Assembly: GCA_034717495.1 (NCBI GenBank)
Contig: JAYELL010000053.1
Span: 1-64,000, forward strand
Direction of reading: 5' to 3'
DNA: 64,000 bases
From: Chloroflexota bacterium
Lineage (GTDB): Bacteria > Chloroflexota > Anaerolineae > JAAEKA01
Shown here: positions 1-8,045 of the stretch, piece by piece
Layout: every line of letters starts with the position of its first letter
Numbering within the stretch: position 1 is the first letter of the stretch
The notes under the pieces: model-generated
Database searches by the model: none
Seen by the model: only the letters and a program-made list of their open reading frames with translations
What the model was told of the DNA's origin: nothing
Made by a program: the position numbers and the translations under genes

Positions 1-573
1 GCCGTAGTCGTCTCTGGGCCCAGCGTCAAGCCGTTCAATATCGACTTTGTCGGGATGCAGGTATAACATGAAAGATGTCTCGAATTTCGCAGCATGATCT
101 CCTCCCACATCCTTTGCCTGGTTTTCAACAAGCGCCAGTACCTCCATTTGGCCACCGGACTGTTTGTATTTCTCAACGGCTGAGTCGATAAACTGGTTTC
201 TATTGGGGTAATGCCCCGAAAGCAGGATGGCTTTTTCGTAGCCGTCCGCATCGAACCCCTTCAATAACTCGGTGACGAGTGTGATCAAAGGCTCTGGGCT
301 GAACATAAAGGTAGACGGCCAATCAAGGTGACCTCCACCGGAACCAAAGAAGACAGCAGGATAAACAACGCCACCTGCTTTCGCGGCGAGGCCGACAAGT
401 TGCTCATGAGCCTTCATTGCATCAAGTCCCAAAACGTTATGGTACCCGTGCCATTCGATTGAGCCAAAAGGAACATAAATATATGGCGCCTGCTCTTTTG
501 CAGATGAGACCTCCTCTGGTCTCATCTGCTCAAGCCGTACTTCCTTCTCAAGAATGTCTGTAAATGTGCCCAC
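1..573 (-). CDS. Creatininase-family amidohydrolase, partial (C-terminus outside window)
   Basis: The reading frame starts at a GTG and stays open for 191 codons to the window edge, so the C-terminus is missing. An AGGAG lies six bases before the GTG. Residues 37-45 read GSIEWHGYH followed by an Asp at 51; this matches the metal-binding region of the creatininase family (usually GSxEqHGpHLP..D). Further in, LLSGHYPNRNQF resembles the family's GHGGN block, with GG replaced by YP. Family members are Zn/Mn-dependent hydrolases of cyclic or linear amides (creatinine, formamides, tailoring enzymes in cofactor and sugar pathways). The substrate cannot be inferred here. A small DUF4177 gene lies just upstream on the same strand. 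Confidence 0.8.
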   Translation of the reverse strand, partial: MGTFTDILEKEVRLEQMRPEEVSSAKEQAPYIYVPFGSIEWHGYHNVLGLDAMKAHEQLVGLAAKAGGVVYPAVFFGSGGGHLDWPSTFMFSPEPLITLVTELLKGFDADGYEKAILLSGHYPNRNQFIDSAVEKYKQSGGQMEVLALVENQAKDVGGDHAAKFETSFMLYLHPDKVDIERLDAGPRDDYG

Positions 574-687
574 TGGTTACTCCTGTTCATGTTCATGCAA
601 ATGATGTTTCTTCTCGCGCCAACGGCCAAACTCACTGACCCCGAGGAGACGCCACAAAGCGGCGGTAATCTCGGAGCCAGTGAGTTG

Positions 688-888
688 TCATGCAGTTACT
701 TCTCTTTTTGCCACACCTAAGAATTCAGATCTGTTCTCAAGCTCTAAGAAATCGAGATTGATGATCTCCCATCCATCCTTTCCGAGTCCGTTTAAATATG
801 TTTCCAGGTCAGCTCGCTCTTTCCCTTTGAAAATTCCGCCCCCGGAAACGTTCTTGGAATCAACGATCTTGTACTCCCATTTCGTCAT
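688..888 (-). CDS. Small DUF4177-like protein (66 aa)
   Basis: The start was set at the ATG preceded by AGGAGAG. A longer in-frame extension would run into repeat DNA and is rejected. The protein opens with MTKWEYKIV and has the pattern W-E-Y-K-I-V ... L-N-x-L-G-x-x-G-W-E-I-I-N, typical of DUF4177 proteins, which are about 55-70 residues, predicted alpha/beta and of unknown function. There is no signal peptide. It is transcribed in the same direction as the creatininase-family gene about 115 bp downstream, and a perfect inverted repeat lies upstream at 913-944. Confidence 0.75.
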   Translation of the reverse strand: MTKWEYKIVDSKNVSGGGIFKGKERADLETYLNGLGKDGWEIINLDFLELENRSEFLGVAKREVTA

Positions 889-912
889 TATTCTCTCCTC
901 TTCATAAACTGT

Positions 913-944
913 CGGGTTCAGCCGACGTTGCTCCGCTGAACCCG
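913..944. promoter_or_regulatory. Perfect 10-bp inverted repeat upstream of the DUF4177 gene
   Basis: Arms CGGGTTCAGC (913-922) and GCTGAACCCG (935-944) are separated by 12 bases. The repeat sits 25 bp upstream of the DUF4177 start codon. It could be a leader hairpin, an operator, or part of a dispersed repeat. No T-tract follows on either strand, so an intrinsic terminator is unlikely. Confidence 0.45.
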
Positions 945-1008
945 TTGTGAGTACCTTTCGAGTTACTTCTTGCCCAGTATGCAGGAAAATTAGCCACGAA
1001 ACTGACAA

Positions 1009-1244
1009 GAATGAAACGCAGCGCTGTCTTGAGCGCAGTCGAAGGGCGCTGTCCTGCCCACTCCGGGGCACCTAACGGTGAGCGCAGTCGAAGCGACCGG
1101 AATGAACCGCAGACCTATGCTGAGCGTAGCCGAAGTATGACGCTGATGAACGCAGATGATCGCAGATCAATCGGAAAAAGATCGGCGAGAATCTGCGCCG
1201 AAGGTCTGCGTAATCAGCGTTCCTCTGGCTTGTCCAGGTCAGGC
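1009..1244. repeat. Composite intergenic repeat, copy A
   Basis: This stretch carries motifs such as GAGCGCAGTCGAAG, ACTCCGGGGCACC, GATGAACGCAGAT and CGGCGAGAATCTGCGCC, and ends in TTCCTCTGGCTTGTCCAGG. The same blocks occur in the same order at 2276-2475 with scattered substitutions, and the last block recurs at 21369-21393. It has no coding potential of its own. Repeats of this look (AACGCAGAT..GCAGAT and TGAGCGNAGNCGAAG) are common between genes in environmental genomes. The stretch ends inside the 3' end of the truncated Imm5-like frame. Confidence 0.8.
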
Positions 1245-1583
1245 ATACGCCCGTCGACTCTGACGAGCGGAAGTTACCAAATGACGGATAGAGATTGGAA
1301 GCTGCTGATCTTGCCATTGCCGCTCTAATTTCGTATTGATTCCGCCCTCTTCTGCCGCCTTTAGTGCATAAGCTGCGGTACCCAAGCAGTGGTCAGCCAT
1401 ATGTGCCGTCTCGGCGGCATGTCCTGCGGCGCGAGCGGCGGCTGTCGCTGCGGCATCCTTGGACTCTCTTGCAGCCGCGTGGGCTGCTACTGCAGCCTGT
1501 CGTGCATCTCCAACGGAAATCTCGCCTCTAGCCCACGCCCTCGCTTGTCGTAGTGCATCAAATGGGCGCTGATCATTAAACAA
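1239..1583 (-). pseudogene. Imm5-like putative immunity protein, 5'-truncated
   Basis: The frame reads ALRQARAWARGEISVGDAR, then an Ala-rich helix with AAGHAAETAHMADH and TAAYALKAA, ending near LERQWQDQQLP. This is the recognisable central and C-terminal part of the Imm5-like 'putative immunity protein' family (about 160-180 residues, Ala-rich, helical). About 40 N-terminal residues are missing. The only available start is a TTG (1581-1583), an in-frame stop lies just upstream, and no ribosome site was seen. The sequence upstream belongs to another broken gene. The last 10-15 residues run into repeat copy A. Probably a relic rather than an expressed immunity gene; no cognate toxin was seen. 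Confidence 0.65.
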
Positions 1584-1717
1584 AGTGAAGTATGCAACAC
1601 TTTACCTTACCCTGCCTGCCAAGCGCAAATTGTTGAAAAGAACGGCCACCGCCATCTGGCCTGGGCTTCCTATGCCGGCGACGATCTGCAATCGCTGTAC
1701 CTGGGCATGGGCACCAA

Positions 1718-2116
1718 AATTACTGGAGATGGCTGATCGACTTCGTGCGCATGCACATCAGCCAGATGGCAGGCATCACTCCCGCGGTCAAGGTCGCCGG
1801 TTTTGCCGACATGTATGGTATACGCACCGCCTGGCACGGCCCCAGTAATACCTCCCCCGTGGGCCACGCAGCCAATCTGCACCTCGACCTCTGGGCGCCC
1901 AATTTTGGCATTCAGGAGTGGTACCGGGCCTCGGAGCTGGACTACGAGATGTTCCCCGGTTTGCCAGAAGTACGCAATGGCTATATGCTTTCCAACGACC
2001 GGCCCGGCCTCGGCATCGATATCGACGAAACATTGGCTGCCAAATACCCGCCCGGGGACAAGGTCGTGCAGTGGACACAAACGCGGCTGCCCGACGGCAG
2101 TCCGGCCCGTCCGTGA
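1718..2116 (+). pseudogene. D-mannonate dehydratase/RspA-like (enolase superfamily) C-terminal fragment
   Basis: The frame reads WLIDFVRMHISQMAGITPA, then IRTAWHGPSNTSPVGHAANL, NFGIQEW, NDRPGLGIDIDE and WTQTRLPDGSP. This is the conserved C-terminal third of ManD/RspA-type sugar-acid dehydratases, including the HGP and GIQEW blocks near the active site. The N-terminal domain and most of the barrel are absent. Upstream, 1620-1717 can be translated (HRHLAWASYAGDDLQSLYLG) but does not match ManD and looks like a fragment of another gene. The stop codon is intact. A loss event inside repeat-rich DNA is likely. The intact family member would have fitted the sugar-acid locus that starts at 2483. Confidence 0.75.
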
Positions 2117-2159
2117 CAGACAGCATGGCCTCTGCCCTGTCTTGAGAAAAGGGTGGAAT

Positions 2160-2475
2160 CAGAAAAAACCTAACCGCTGATAACCGCCGATAAACGCTGA
2201 TCAGACATCAGAAAAGATCAGCGACCTCTGCGCCGCAGGTCAGCGGGGAAAAGAAAAAAAACACAACCGCAGACCTGTCCTGCCCACTCCGGGGCACCTG
2301 ACGGTGAGCGTAGCCGAAGGGATGAACGCAGATAACCGCAGATCAATCAGAAAAAGATCAGCGAGAATCTGCGCCGAAGGTCTGCGTAAATCAGCGTTCC
2401 TCTGCCCTGTCCTGAGGAAAGAGAGGGAATGAACCGCAGCCCAAGTACCAGGTTCTGGCTTGTCCAGGATAGGAG
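2160..2475. repeat. Composite intergenic repeat, copy B
   Basis: This is a second copy of the composite repeat at 1009-1244, preceded by related AACCGCTGATAACCGC and GACCTCTGCGCCGCAGGTC units. The blocks at 2276-2320 and 2321-2404 align with 1050-1093 and 1145-1228 with only a few differences. The final TTCTGGCTTGTCCAGGATAGGAG supplies the AGGAG used as ribosome site by the following aldo/keto reductase gene. Copies A and B face the same way and bracket two gene fragments. Confidence 0.8.
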
Positions 2476-2482
2476 ATTACGA

Positions 2483-3454
2483 ATGAACTACGTTGATTTT
2501 GGCAGTACTGGTCAGCGGGTTTCCCAGATGTGTCTGGGCACCATGATGTTTGGCGAACGCTGCGACGAGGCAGAATCCGAGCGGATCCTCTCAGCAGCTA
2601 TGGACCAGGGCATCACCTTTGTCGATACGGCGGCGATGTACGGACAGGGGCGCACCGAGGAGATCATGGGACGCATCCTGAAAGGACGACGGGATCAGCT
2701 GTTTATCGTCACCAAGGTGACCAGGAGCACCGACGCGGCCTGGATTCGAGAGAGCATCGACGAAAGCCTGGCCCGCCTGCAGTTGGACTACGTCGACCTC
2801 TACCTGATTCATTGGCCCCGGGAGCAGATGCACACCGTGGAGATGATGGAAGGGCTCAATGATGTGGTTCTCCAGGGCAAGGCCCGTTTCGTCGGCTGTT
2901 CCAACTTTCCGGCCTGGCTGGTGGCTCATTGTAACGCCATTGCCCAGCGGAAGGGTTGGGCGCCGTTGATCTGCAATCAAGTACCCTACAATCTGATCGA
3001 GCGAGGCATTGAGGTCGAGGTGCTTCCCCAGGCCGCCGCCGAGGGGATCGCCATCATGACCTACCGGCCTCTGTTGATCGGCATATTGGCCGGTAAGTAC
3101 CAACCTGGCCAGGCGATGCCTGCCGACTCCCGCGGCCAGACCGATGGGCGCATTGCAACCTGGGTAGCCAGGTATGCCGATGGCCTGCGTCGCTTCAACC
3201 AGTTTGCATCCGAGCGGGGCCTGCATCCGGCGCAGCTGGCAATCGCATGGCAATGCCACACACCCGGAGTGACGTCGCCGATCGCCGGCGTGAGTTCGTT
3301 GGGCCAGTTGCAGGCCAGCATCGACGCCTTCGATGTGGCTCTCACTGCCGAAGAATATGCCGAGATTTCGGCCATGTTCGACACCGCCGTCAAGGAAGAG
3401 AGCGGCGGCAACTATCCTAACCTGCGCCGGTCCCATGACCTGGTGGCCAGTTAG
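2483..3454 (+). CDS. Aldo/keto reductase
   Basis: A 323-residue NAD(P)H-dependent oxidoreductase of the AKR TIM-barrel family. The four catalytic positions are visible: Asp and Tyr in FVDTAAMYGQG, Lys in IVTKVTR and His in LIHWPR. The Ser-Asn pair (GCSNFPAW) and the C-terminal cofactor segment (SPIAGVSSLGQL) are also present. The ATG at 2483 was chosen because AGGAG lies seven bases upstream; an upstream in-frame start would fall in repeat DNA. The enzyme probably reduces or oxidises a sugar or ketone. It is followed at 107 bp by a KDPG-type aldolase, which suggests sugar or sugar-acid catabolism. Confidence 0.85.
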   Translation: MNYVDFGSTGQRVSQMCLGTMMFGERCDEAESERILSAAMDQGITFVDTAAMYGQGRTEEIMGRILKGRRDQLFIVTKVTRSTDAAWIRESIDESLARLQLDYVDLYLIHWPREQMHTVEMMEGLNDVVLQGKARFVGCSNFPAWLVAHCNAIAQRKGWAPLICNQVPYNLIERGIEVEVLPQAAAEGIAIMTYRPLLIGILAGKYQPGQAMPADSRGQTDGRIATWVARYADGLRRFNQFASERGLHPAQLAIAWQCHTPGVTSPIAGVSSLGQLQASIDAFDVALTAEEYAEISAMFDTAVKEESGGNYPNLRRSHDLVAS

Positions 3455-3495
3455 GCTATTGACAATTAGCGTGACACCTCTGGAGACTGACGACT

Positions 3496-3514
3496 GTCCG
3501 GCTGGTAGCCGGAC
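3496..3514. repeat. Short perfect hairpin between reductase and aldolase genes
   Basis: GTCCGGCT-GGT-AGCCGGAC forms an 8-bp stem with a 3-base loop. It is 42 bp after the reductase stop codon and 48 bp before the aldolase start. No U-run follows, so it is more likely a small intergenic repeat or an mRNA-stability element than a terminator. Confidence 0.5.
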
Positions 3515-3561
3515 CTACGATCTGCATGGTTATTTTCGCTCACGACTGTCGAGGTCTTTGA

Positions 3562-4197
3562 ATGAATACAACTCTCCAACAGCTTGGCGACATGGGACTC
3601 ATCCCGGTTGTCGCCATCGACGACGCCGAAGATGCCCCCGATCTGGGCGAGGCTTTGCTGCAGGGCGGGCTGCCCTGTGTCGAGATTACCTTCCGCACAG
3701 CAGCGGCCACCGACGCCATTCAATCGATCGCGGCCAGGTTTCCCGAGATGGTGGTCGGCGCCGGCACTGTGCTCTCTGTAGCTCAGGCCGAAGAGGCCGT
3801 TTCCCGCGGGGCAAGCTTTATCGTCTCCCCAGGCTTTGATCCCCAGGTGGTCGACTGGTGCCTCGATAACGATGTTGCGGTGATGCCCGGCGTGATGACC
3901 CCCAGCGAGATCACAGCGGCTCTCAACAAGGACCTGCCGGTGCTCAAATTCTTTCCCGCGGAGGCGGCCGGCGGCGTCAAGTTACTGAAGGCGATCGGTG
4001 GGCCGTTTGTGGGTGTTAAGTTTGTGCCGACCGGCGGCATCAATGTGACGAACCTGCCCGATTATCTGCGGCTACCTGCCGTTCATGCCTGCGGCGGCAG
4101 TTGGATTGTCAAGCGGCAGCTCATCGCTGACGGTGATTTCGATGCGATTGCCCGCCTGACCGCCGAGGCAGTCGAGATTGTGCGACAGGTGCGATGA
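3562..4197 (+). CDS. 2-dehydro-3-deoxy-phosphogluconate (KDPG/KHG-type) aldolase
   Basis: A 211-residue class I aldolase, the usual length. The base residue is in VEITFRTAAATDAI (Glu) and the Schiff-base Lys is in VLKFFPAEAAGG; GAGTVLS, SPGFD, MPGVMTPSE and PTGGIN are all family motifs. The family splits 2-keto-3-deoxy-6-phosphogluconate or close analogues into pyruvate and an aldehyde. GAGG lies seven bases before the ATG. The gene converges tail-to-tail with the RuBisCO-like gene only a few bases away, leaving little room for separate terminators. In context it may serve the adjacent sugar operon or the lost mannonate-dehydratase pathway. Confidence 0.88.
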   Translation: MNTTLQQLGDMGLIPVVAIDDAEDAPDLGEALLQGGLPCVEITFRTAAATDAIQSIAARFPEMVVGAGTVLSVAQAEEAVSRGASFIVSPGFDPQVVDWCLDNDVAVMPGVMTPSEITAALNKDLPVLKFFPAEAAGGVKLLKAIGGPFVGVKFVPTGGINVTNLPDYLRLPAVHACGGSWIVKRQLIADGDFDAIARLTAEAVEIVRQVR

Positions 4198-4200
4198 TCC

Positions 4201-5349
4201 CTAAGCCTGTTCAACGAGCCGGCGAAACTGGCGGCTACTGGCCACAAGGTCGGGTCCCTGTCCATAGAGAGCGCCGGCGATGAGGAAGATGGCTTCCTTG
4301 CCGTAGAAACGCGACAACTCGGGCAGCCTGTCCAGCGTCATGCCACCGGCCGGGATGGGAAAGATGGGTTTCAAAGGACCCATGTCAGCAGCGGTGGCCT
4401 CCACAATGCCCCGGCAATCGGCGCGGCTGAAGGAAAAGCGGCCGCCGAAATTCACGAATATGGTGGCGTCTGCCCCTGCCAGGCGCGGCAGCTGGCCGAA
4501 AACGACCCGGTGCGACAGGCCCTGGTCCGGGTGGATGGCAAAGGTTCCCAGCCAGGCAGGGTGGCTCAGAATGGGCAGGCCAAGGGCGCTGTTCTGTGCC
4601 AGGATCCGCACGCTGTCCCAACCCACCAGGCCTGGAGCCACCATGATGCCGCCGGCTCCAGAGCCCCTGGCCTTGAAGGCGCGGGCAACGATCTGGTCAG
4701 CTGGAGCGGTCACGTTGGGAACATAGAGACAGCAGTAGCCTGTCTCGCGATTGGCTCGTTGGACTGCCTCTGCGCAGCGGGGGACTCTTTCGGAGAAGGG
4801 GGCGAAGGATTGCCCGGTCAGGCCGTGATCCTCTTTGATGATGTCAATGCCGCCAAGGGCCAGCTTGTATGCCAGGTCCGCCAGATCGCTTGCCCCTAGT
4901 CCCATGGGCTTGAGCGCCGTACAAAGCAAGGCTCGATCTGTGACTCCCAGCAGAGATCGAATTCCCTCTCTACCAAAACGCGGCCCATGAAACTGCATCA
5001 ACAAACTCTCCGGAAGATCGAGGTGGAGTACCTTGATCCCGGGATGCATGGCCGAATTGCCAAAGACCACGTTGAGTAGTTGCGTGAGCTCACCGGCCGC
5101 GGCTTCGATGGGATAGCTGATCGTAGCGTCGTATCGCTCTTCTCCCGCAGCTTCCAGCGCCTCGATGCGTCCGACCAGGTGGGCGCGGATGTCGTCGTCA
5201 GCCAGCAGGCTGTCGGGTATTTCAACCGTCTGCTCCAGGCAGATGCCATAGGCTTTTGCCCTGGCCTTGGCCTGGGTTTCAGCGACGAGGCGATAGCATA
5301 CGCCAAAACGCTCGCCCGAAAGGCTCAGCGAGGTTTCCGGGAAGATCAT
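4201..5349 (-). CDS. RuBisCO-like protein (form IV RLP), probable sugar-acid phosphate decarboxylase or isomerase
   Basis: A 382-residue protein with the RuBisCO large-chain fold. ALKPMGLG carries the Lys equivalent to catalytic K175 (Lys147 here). GGIDIIKEDHGL carries the Lys that is carbamylated in RuBisCO (Lys172) and one metal-ligand Asp (174), but the second ligand Glu is His175. Loop 6 reads NFGGRFSFS, so the essential RuBisCO Lys334 is replaced by Arg or lost. It is therefore not a CO2-fixing enzyme. It also lacks the PSPYGS loop I associate with MtnW enolases; the HGL and GGRFSF signatures resemble RLPs linked to sugar-acid catabolism. The ATG at 5349 was preferred over a TTG at 5400 that overlaps the kinase, but neither has a strong ribosome site. 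Last gene of the operon. Confidence 0.85.
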   Translation of the reverse strand: MIFPETSLSLSGERFGVCYRLVAETQAKARAKAYGICLEQTVEIPDSLLADDDIRAHLVGRIEALEAAGEERYDATISYPIEAAAGELTQLLNVVFGNSAMHPGIKVLHLDLPESLLMQFHGPRFGREGIRSLLGVTDRALLCTALKPMGLGASDLADLAYKLALGGIDIIKEDHGLTGQSFAPFSERVPRCAEAVQRANRETGYCCLYVPNVTAPADQIVARAFKARGSGAGGIMVAPGLVGWDSVRILAQNSALGLPILSHPAWLGTFAIHPDQGLSHRVVFGQLPRLAGADATIFVNFGGRFSFSRADCRGIVEATAADMGPLKPIFPIPAGGMTLDRLPELSRFYGKEAIFLIAGALYGQGPDLVASSRQFRRLVEQA

Positions 5350-5396
5350 AGGCAATTCGCTTTTGGACTTCTGTTTGCCGCAGGGAGAGGGTGAGA

Positions 5397-6944
5397 TCAA
5401 GAAGCGCTGACGTGGCGCACCATCTCGTGGGTCAGTTGCTGCAGCGGCGGATAGGTGTTGATGTACTGCTCAACGTAGAAGCGATAGGCCTGGTGTCTGG
5501 CGGGATCGGGTTCGATACGTGTGCGGACCTGCACCATCTGCTGGGCCGCGCTCTGGATGTCGGGGAAGAGCCCGGCGGCCACGGCGCCCAGGATAGCGGA
5601 GCCCAGTGCAGGACCATCGGGCACGGCGGTCAGGGTGATGGGCACATTGCTGACGTCGGCATGGATCTGCATCCAAAGGGGACTCCTGGTGGGTCCACCG
5701 GACGCCACCATCTCATCCACCACGAAACCGTTTTGGCGAAACGTGCGAAGGATATGCTCCGTGCCGTAGGCGATCCCCTCGATGATGGCTCGGAACAGGT
5801 GGCCAGTGGTGTGTTTTAGGGAGAGGCCGCGCACGATGCCGCGCGCTTCGGGGTCAACGTAGGGTGTGCGGTTGCCCTGCCAATAGTCGAGGACGATCAG
5901 CCCTTCGGAGCCAGGCGGGATCGGTTTTGCCAACCGGTCGAGAACAGTGTATGCATCAACGCCTTGTTCGGCAGCCTGCAGCACCTCTTTGGCACAGAAG
6001 TTGTCCTTGAACCATTTGACGACGGAGCCGGTGGACACCTGGCCACCCTCGACAGTGTATTGACCGGGCAGGATGGCGTCGGTGAAGGCTCCAAAGATGC
6101 CTTTGGCGAAGAGTGGCGTTGCGCTCTGGCCCAGGAGTAAATGGGAGGAACCGGTGATGAATGCCAGCTTGCCCGGCTGCAACACATTCAAGCCAATCAT
6201 GGCCACGTAGCCATCTGCGCCACCTTGGGCCACAGGGATGCCGGCTGGCAGGCCAAGCTCGTCGGCCACGTCGGGCAACAGAGTCCCTGCTATCTCGCCC
6301 ATGTCCAGAACACGCTGCGGGAATCGAGAGATAAGGTCGCCAAGGCCAATCTGCTCGTAGAAATCATCGGGCCAGCCACCCTCGGCTCGGTCGTAGTACC
6401 AGCGGATACTGGTGTTGTTGATGCTGGCAGTCCACTGCCCGGTCAAACGGAAAGTCAACCAGTCGATGAATTCGCCTACATGGCTGGCCTGCCGGTAGAT
6501 CTCCGGCTCGTTCTCCTTGAGCCAGAGGGTTTTGCAGGGCAACCATTCGGCGGACACGTTGCCATAGCCGTTGTATTTGAGGGCTGGATGGCCGCTCTCT
6601 GCGATGCGTCGGGCCTGCTCGGCGGCGCGGACGTCCATCCAGATAATCGCAGGGCGCAACGGCTGAAAGTGCTCATCCATCGCCACAACGGTACAACTTG
6701 TGCAATCCGCTCCCAGGCCGACGATCTCTTTCCTGGCAATGCCGCTCTTGGCCATTGCAGATCGCGTGGCTACAACCAGGGCAGACCACCACTCGTCCGG
6801 GCGCTGCTCGGCCCATCCCGGATGTGGGTGATTGAGCGGGTACGGCTGGGAAGCAAACACGACAGGTTGCCCCGTCTGATCGAATATACCAACCCGCACG
6901 CTCTCCGTGCCAAAATCGATGCCCAGGACATAGGAACCGGACAT
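5397..6944 (-). CDS. FGGY-family carbohydrate kinase (ribulokinase-like)
   Basis: A 515-residue ATP-dependent sugar kinase. The N-terminal phosphate-1 motif is VLGIDFGTESVRVGIFD, followed by GLGADCTSCTVV and IIWMDVRA. The C-terminal lobe has TGSSHLLL, the FGGY signature region and ASGGPTRSPLWMQIHADV. GTESVR and ADCTSCTVV are closest to ribulokinase or AraB-type members; LsrK-like members also belong to this family. The ATG at 6944 has GGAGG eight bases upstream, so a longer frame was rejected. It probably phosphorylates a ketose or polyol made or imported by this operon. It lies between the dehydrogenase and the RLP, which suggests it feeds one of them. Confidence 0.88.
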   Translation of the reverse strand: MSGSYVLGIDFGTESVRVGIFDQTGQPVVFASQPYPLNHPHPGWAEQRPDEWWSALVVATRSAMAKSGIARKEIVGLGADCTSCTVVAMDEHFQPLRPAIIWMDVRAAEQARRIAESGHPALKYNGYGNVSAEWLPCKTLWLKENEPEIYRQASHVGEFIDWLTFRLTGQWTASINNTSIRWYYDRAEGGWPDDFYEQIGLGDLISRFPQRVLDMGEIAGTLLPDVADELGLPAGIPVAQGGADGYVAMIGLNVLQPGKLAFITGSSHLLLGQSATPLFAKGIFGAFTDAILPGQYTVEGGQVSTGSVVKWFKDNFCAKEVLQAAEQGVDAYTVLDRLAKPIPPGSEGLIVLDYWQGNRTPYVDPEARGIVRGLSLKHTTGHLFRAIIEGIAYGTEHILRTFRQNGFVVDEMVASGGPTRSPLWMQIHADVSNVPITLTAVPDGPALGSAILGAVAAGLFPDIQSAAQQMVQVRTRIEPDPARHQAYRFYVEQYINTYPPLQQLTHEMVRHVSAS

Positions 6945-7043
6945 GGCTGTTACCTCCATCCGTTGAAGCAATCAGCGCCTGGGCAACCGCCAACAATGAA
7001 TTGCGGCAGCAAGGGCGCTGAAGGGTCGACCCATCTTGCCGTT

Positions 7044-7931
7044 TTATTTCTTCACTTCAACACCGGCCTGGTCTTCCAGGTTTCGTATCATGGCGGAGGC
7101 GTTCAGCTCGCCCCAGCCCTTGTTCACCGCGGCCTTGATATTCTCACGGGTGGCGGCACTTGCAGGAATGGGTACGTTCAGGTCCTGGGCGAAGCGAGCA
7201 ATCAAGTTGGCATCCTTCAACATCAGTTTGAGGGCAAAATGGGTGCTGAAGTCGCGCTCAATCAAGGCATGACCCACGCCGTCGAATATGGGCGACTTAA
7301 AATCGGTGACATGCAATACGCCCAGGACATCTTCAGGATCAAGGCCCGCCCTGGTCGCCAGGACCATGGCCTCGCCCAGCGCCTCCAGCTGGGACGCCAC
7401 CACGAGATTGCCGACCAGCTTCATGGAGGAGCCCTGCGCTGTGCCGCCCATGTAGTGGGTAGTTTCGCTGAGCACCTGCAAAATCGGCTTGACCTGCTCG
7501 TAAAGTTCCTTGTCGCCGCCAACCACAATCCACAAGCCACCCTGTGCAGCCTCGTTTCTGCTGCCAAAGACAGGCGCATCCAGGAATCGAACTCCCTTTT
7601 TGGCATAGGCCGCGGCAGATTTGCGACTGGTGTCCGGGTGCACGGTGGTCAAATCGACGACCGTCTGGCCTGGCTGCACGGCCGACAGCAGGTCGCCATC
7701 GCCGAAAAGCAAGTCCTCGACTGCGGCATCGTCGCTGAGGCAGTACATGATCAGGTCAGCGTCGGCCACCGCCCGAGCAGGGGTGGTGGCCTGCACAGCA
7801 CCTTGCCTGACCAGCGATTCGCAGCGTTCGGGTGACCGATTCCACACGGTTACAGGATAGCCGGCTTTGAGCAGATTTCCAGCCATGCCCCGTCCCATGA
7901 TTCCCATACCAAGATAAGAGATTTTTGTCAC
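7044..7931 (-). CDS. NAD(P)-binding beta-hydroxyacid dehydrogenase (HIBADH/6PGDH family)
   Basis: A 295-residue enzyme, the normal length. The Rossmann motif is [15 protein letters not shown], the substrate loop is [16 protein letters not shown], and the catalytic Lys with its partner Asn is in SSMKLVGN. The family oxidises 3-hydroxyacids (hydroxyisobutyrate, tartronate semialdehyde, 4-carbon sugar acids). The GTG start was chosen because AGGAG lies seven bases upstream. It sits between the ABC permease and the FGGY kinase in the operon, so it probably oxidises or reduces an intermediate of the imported sugar. The order of steps cannot be read from sequence. Confidence 0.87.
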   Translation of the reverse strand: MTKISYLGMGIMGRGMAGNLLKAGYPVTVWNRSPERCESLVRQGAVQATTPARAVADADLIMYCLSDDAAVEDLLFGDGDLLSAVQPGQTVVDLTTVHPDTSRKSAAAYAKKGVRFLDAPVFGSRNEAAQGGLWIVVGGDKELYEQVKPILQVLSETTHYMGGTAQGSSMKLVGNLVVASQLEALGEAMVLATRAGLDPEDVLGVLHVTDFKSPIFDGVGHALIERDFSTHFALKLMLKDANLIARFAQDLNVPIPASAATRENIKAAVNKGWGELNASAMIRNLEDQAGVEVKK

Positions 7932-8045
7932 AGAAGTACTCCTGTTGAGTTTGCAATGGCCCATTCCGATCGAAGCGGGTTTGGGCGTGAGCTGCGCGGG
8001 GAAGCAGAGAGCGGCCCGAGCAGGGAGTCAATTGACGGACAGGTG

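Noticed and set aside
4201-5349. True carbon-fixing RuBisCO
   Set aside because: The loop 6 Lys and the metal-ligand Glu are missing, and no small subunit or phosphoribulokinase is present.
6141-7835. Long + strand open frame of 564 codons
   Set aside because: It lies opposite the FGGY kinase and dehydrogenase genes, both with clear motifs. Long antisense frames are common in GC-rich DNA; it has no family features.
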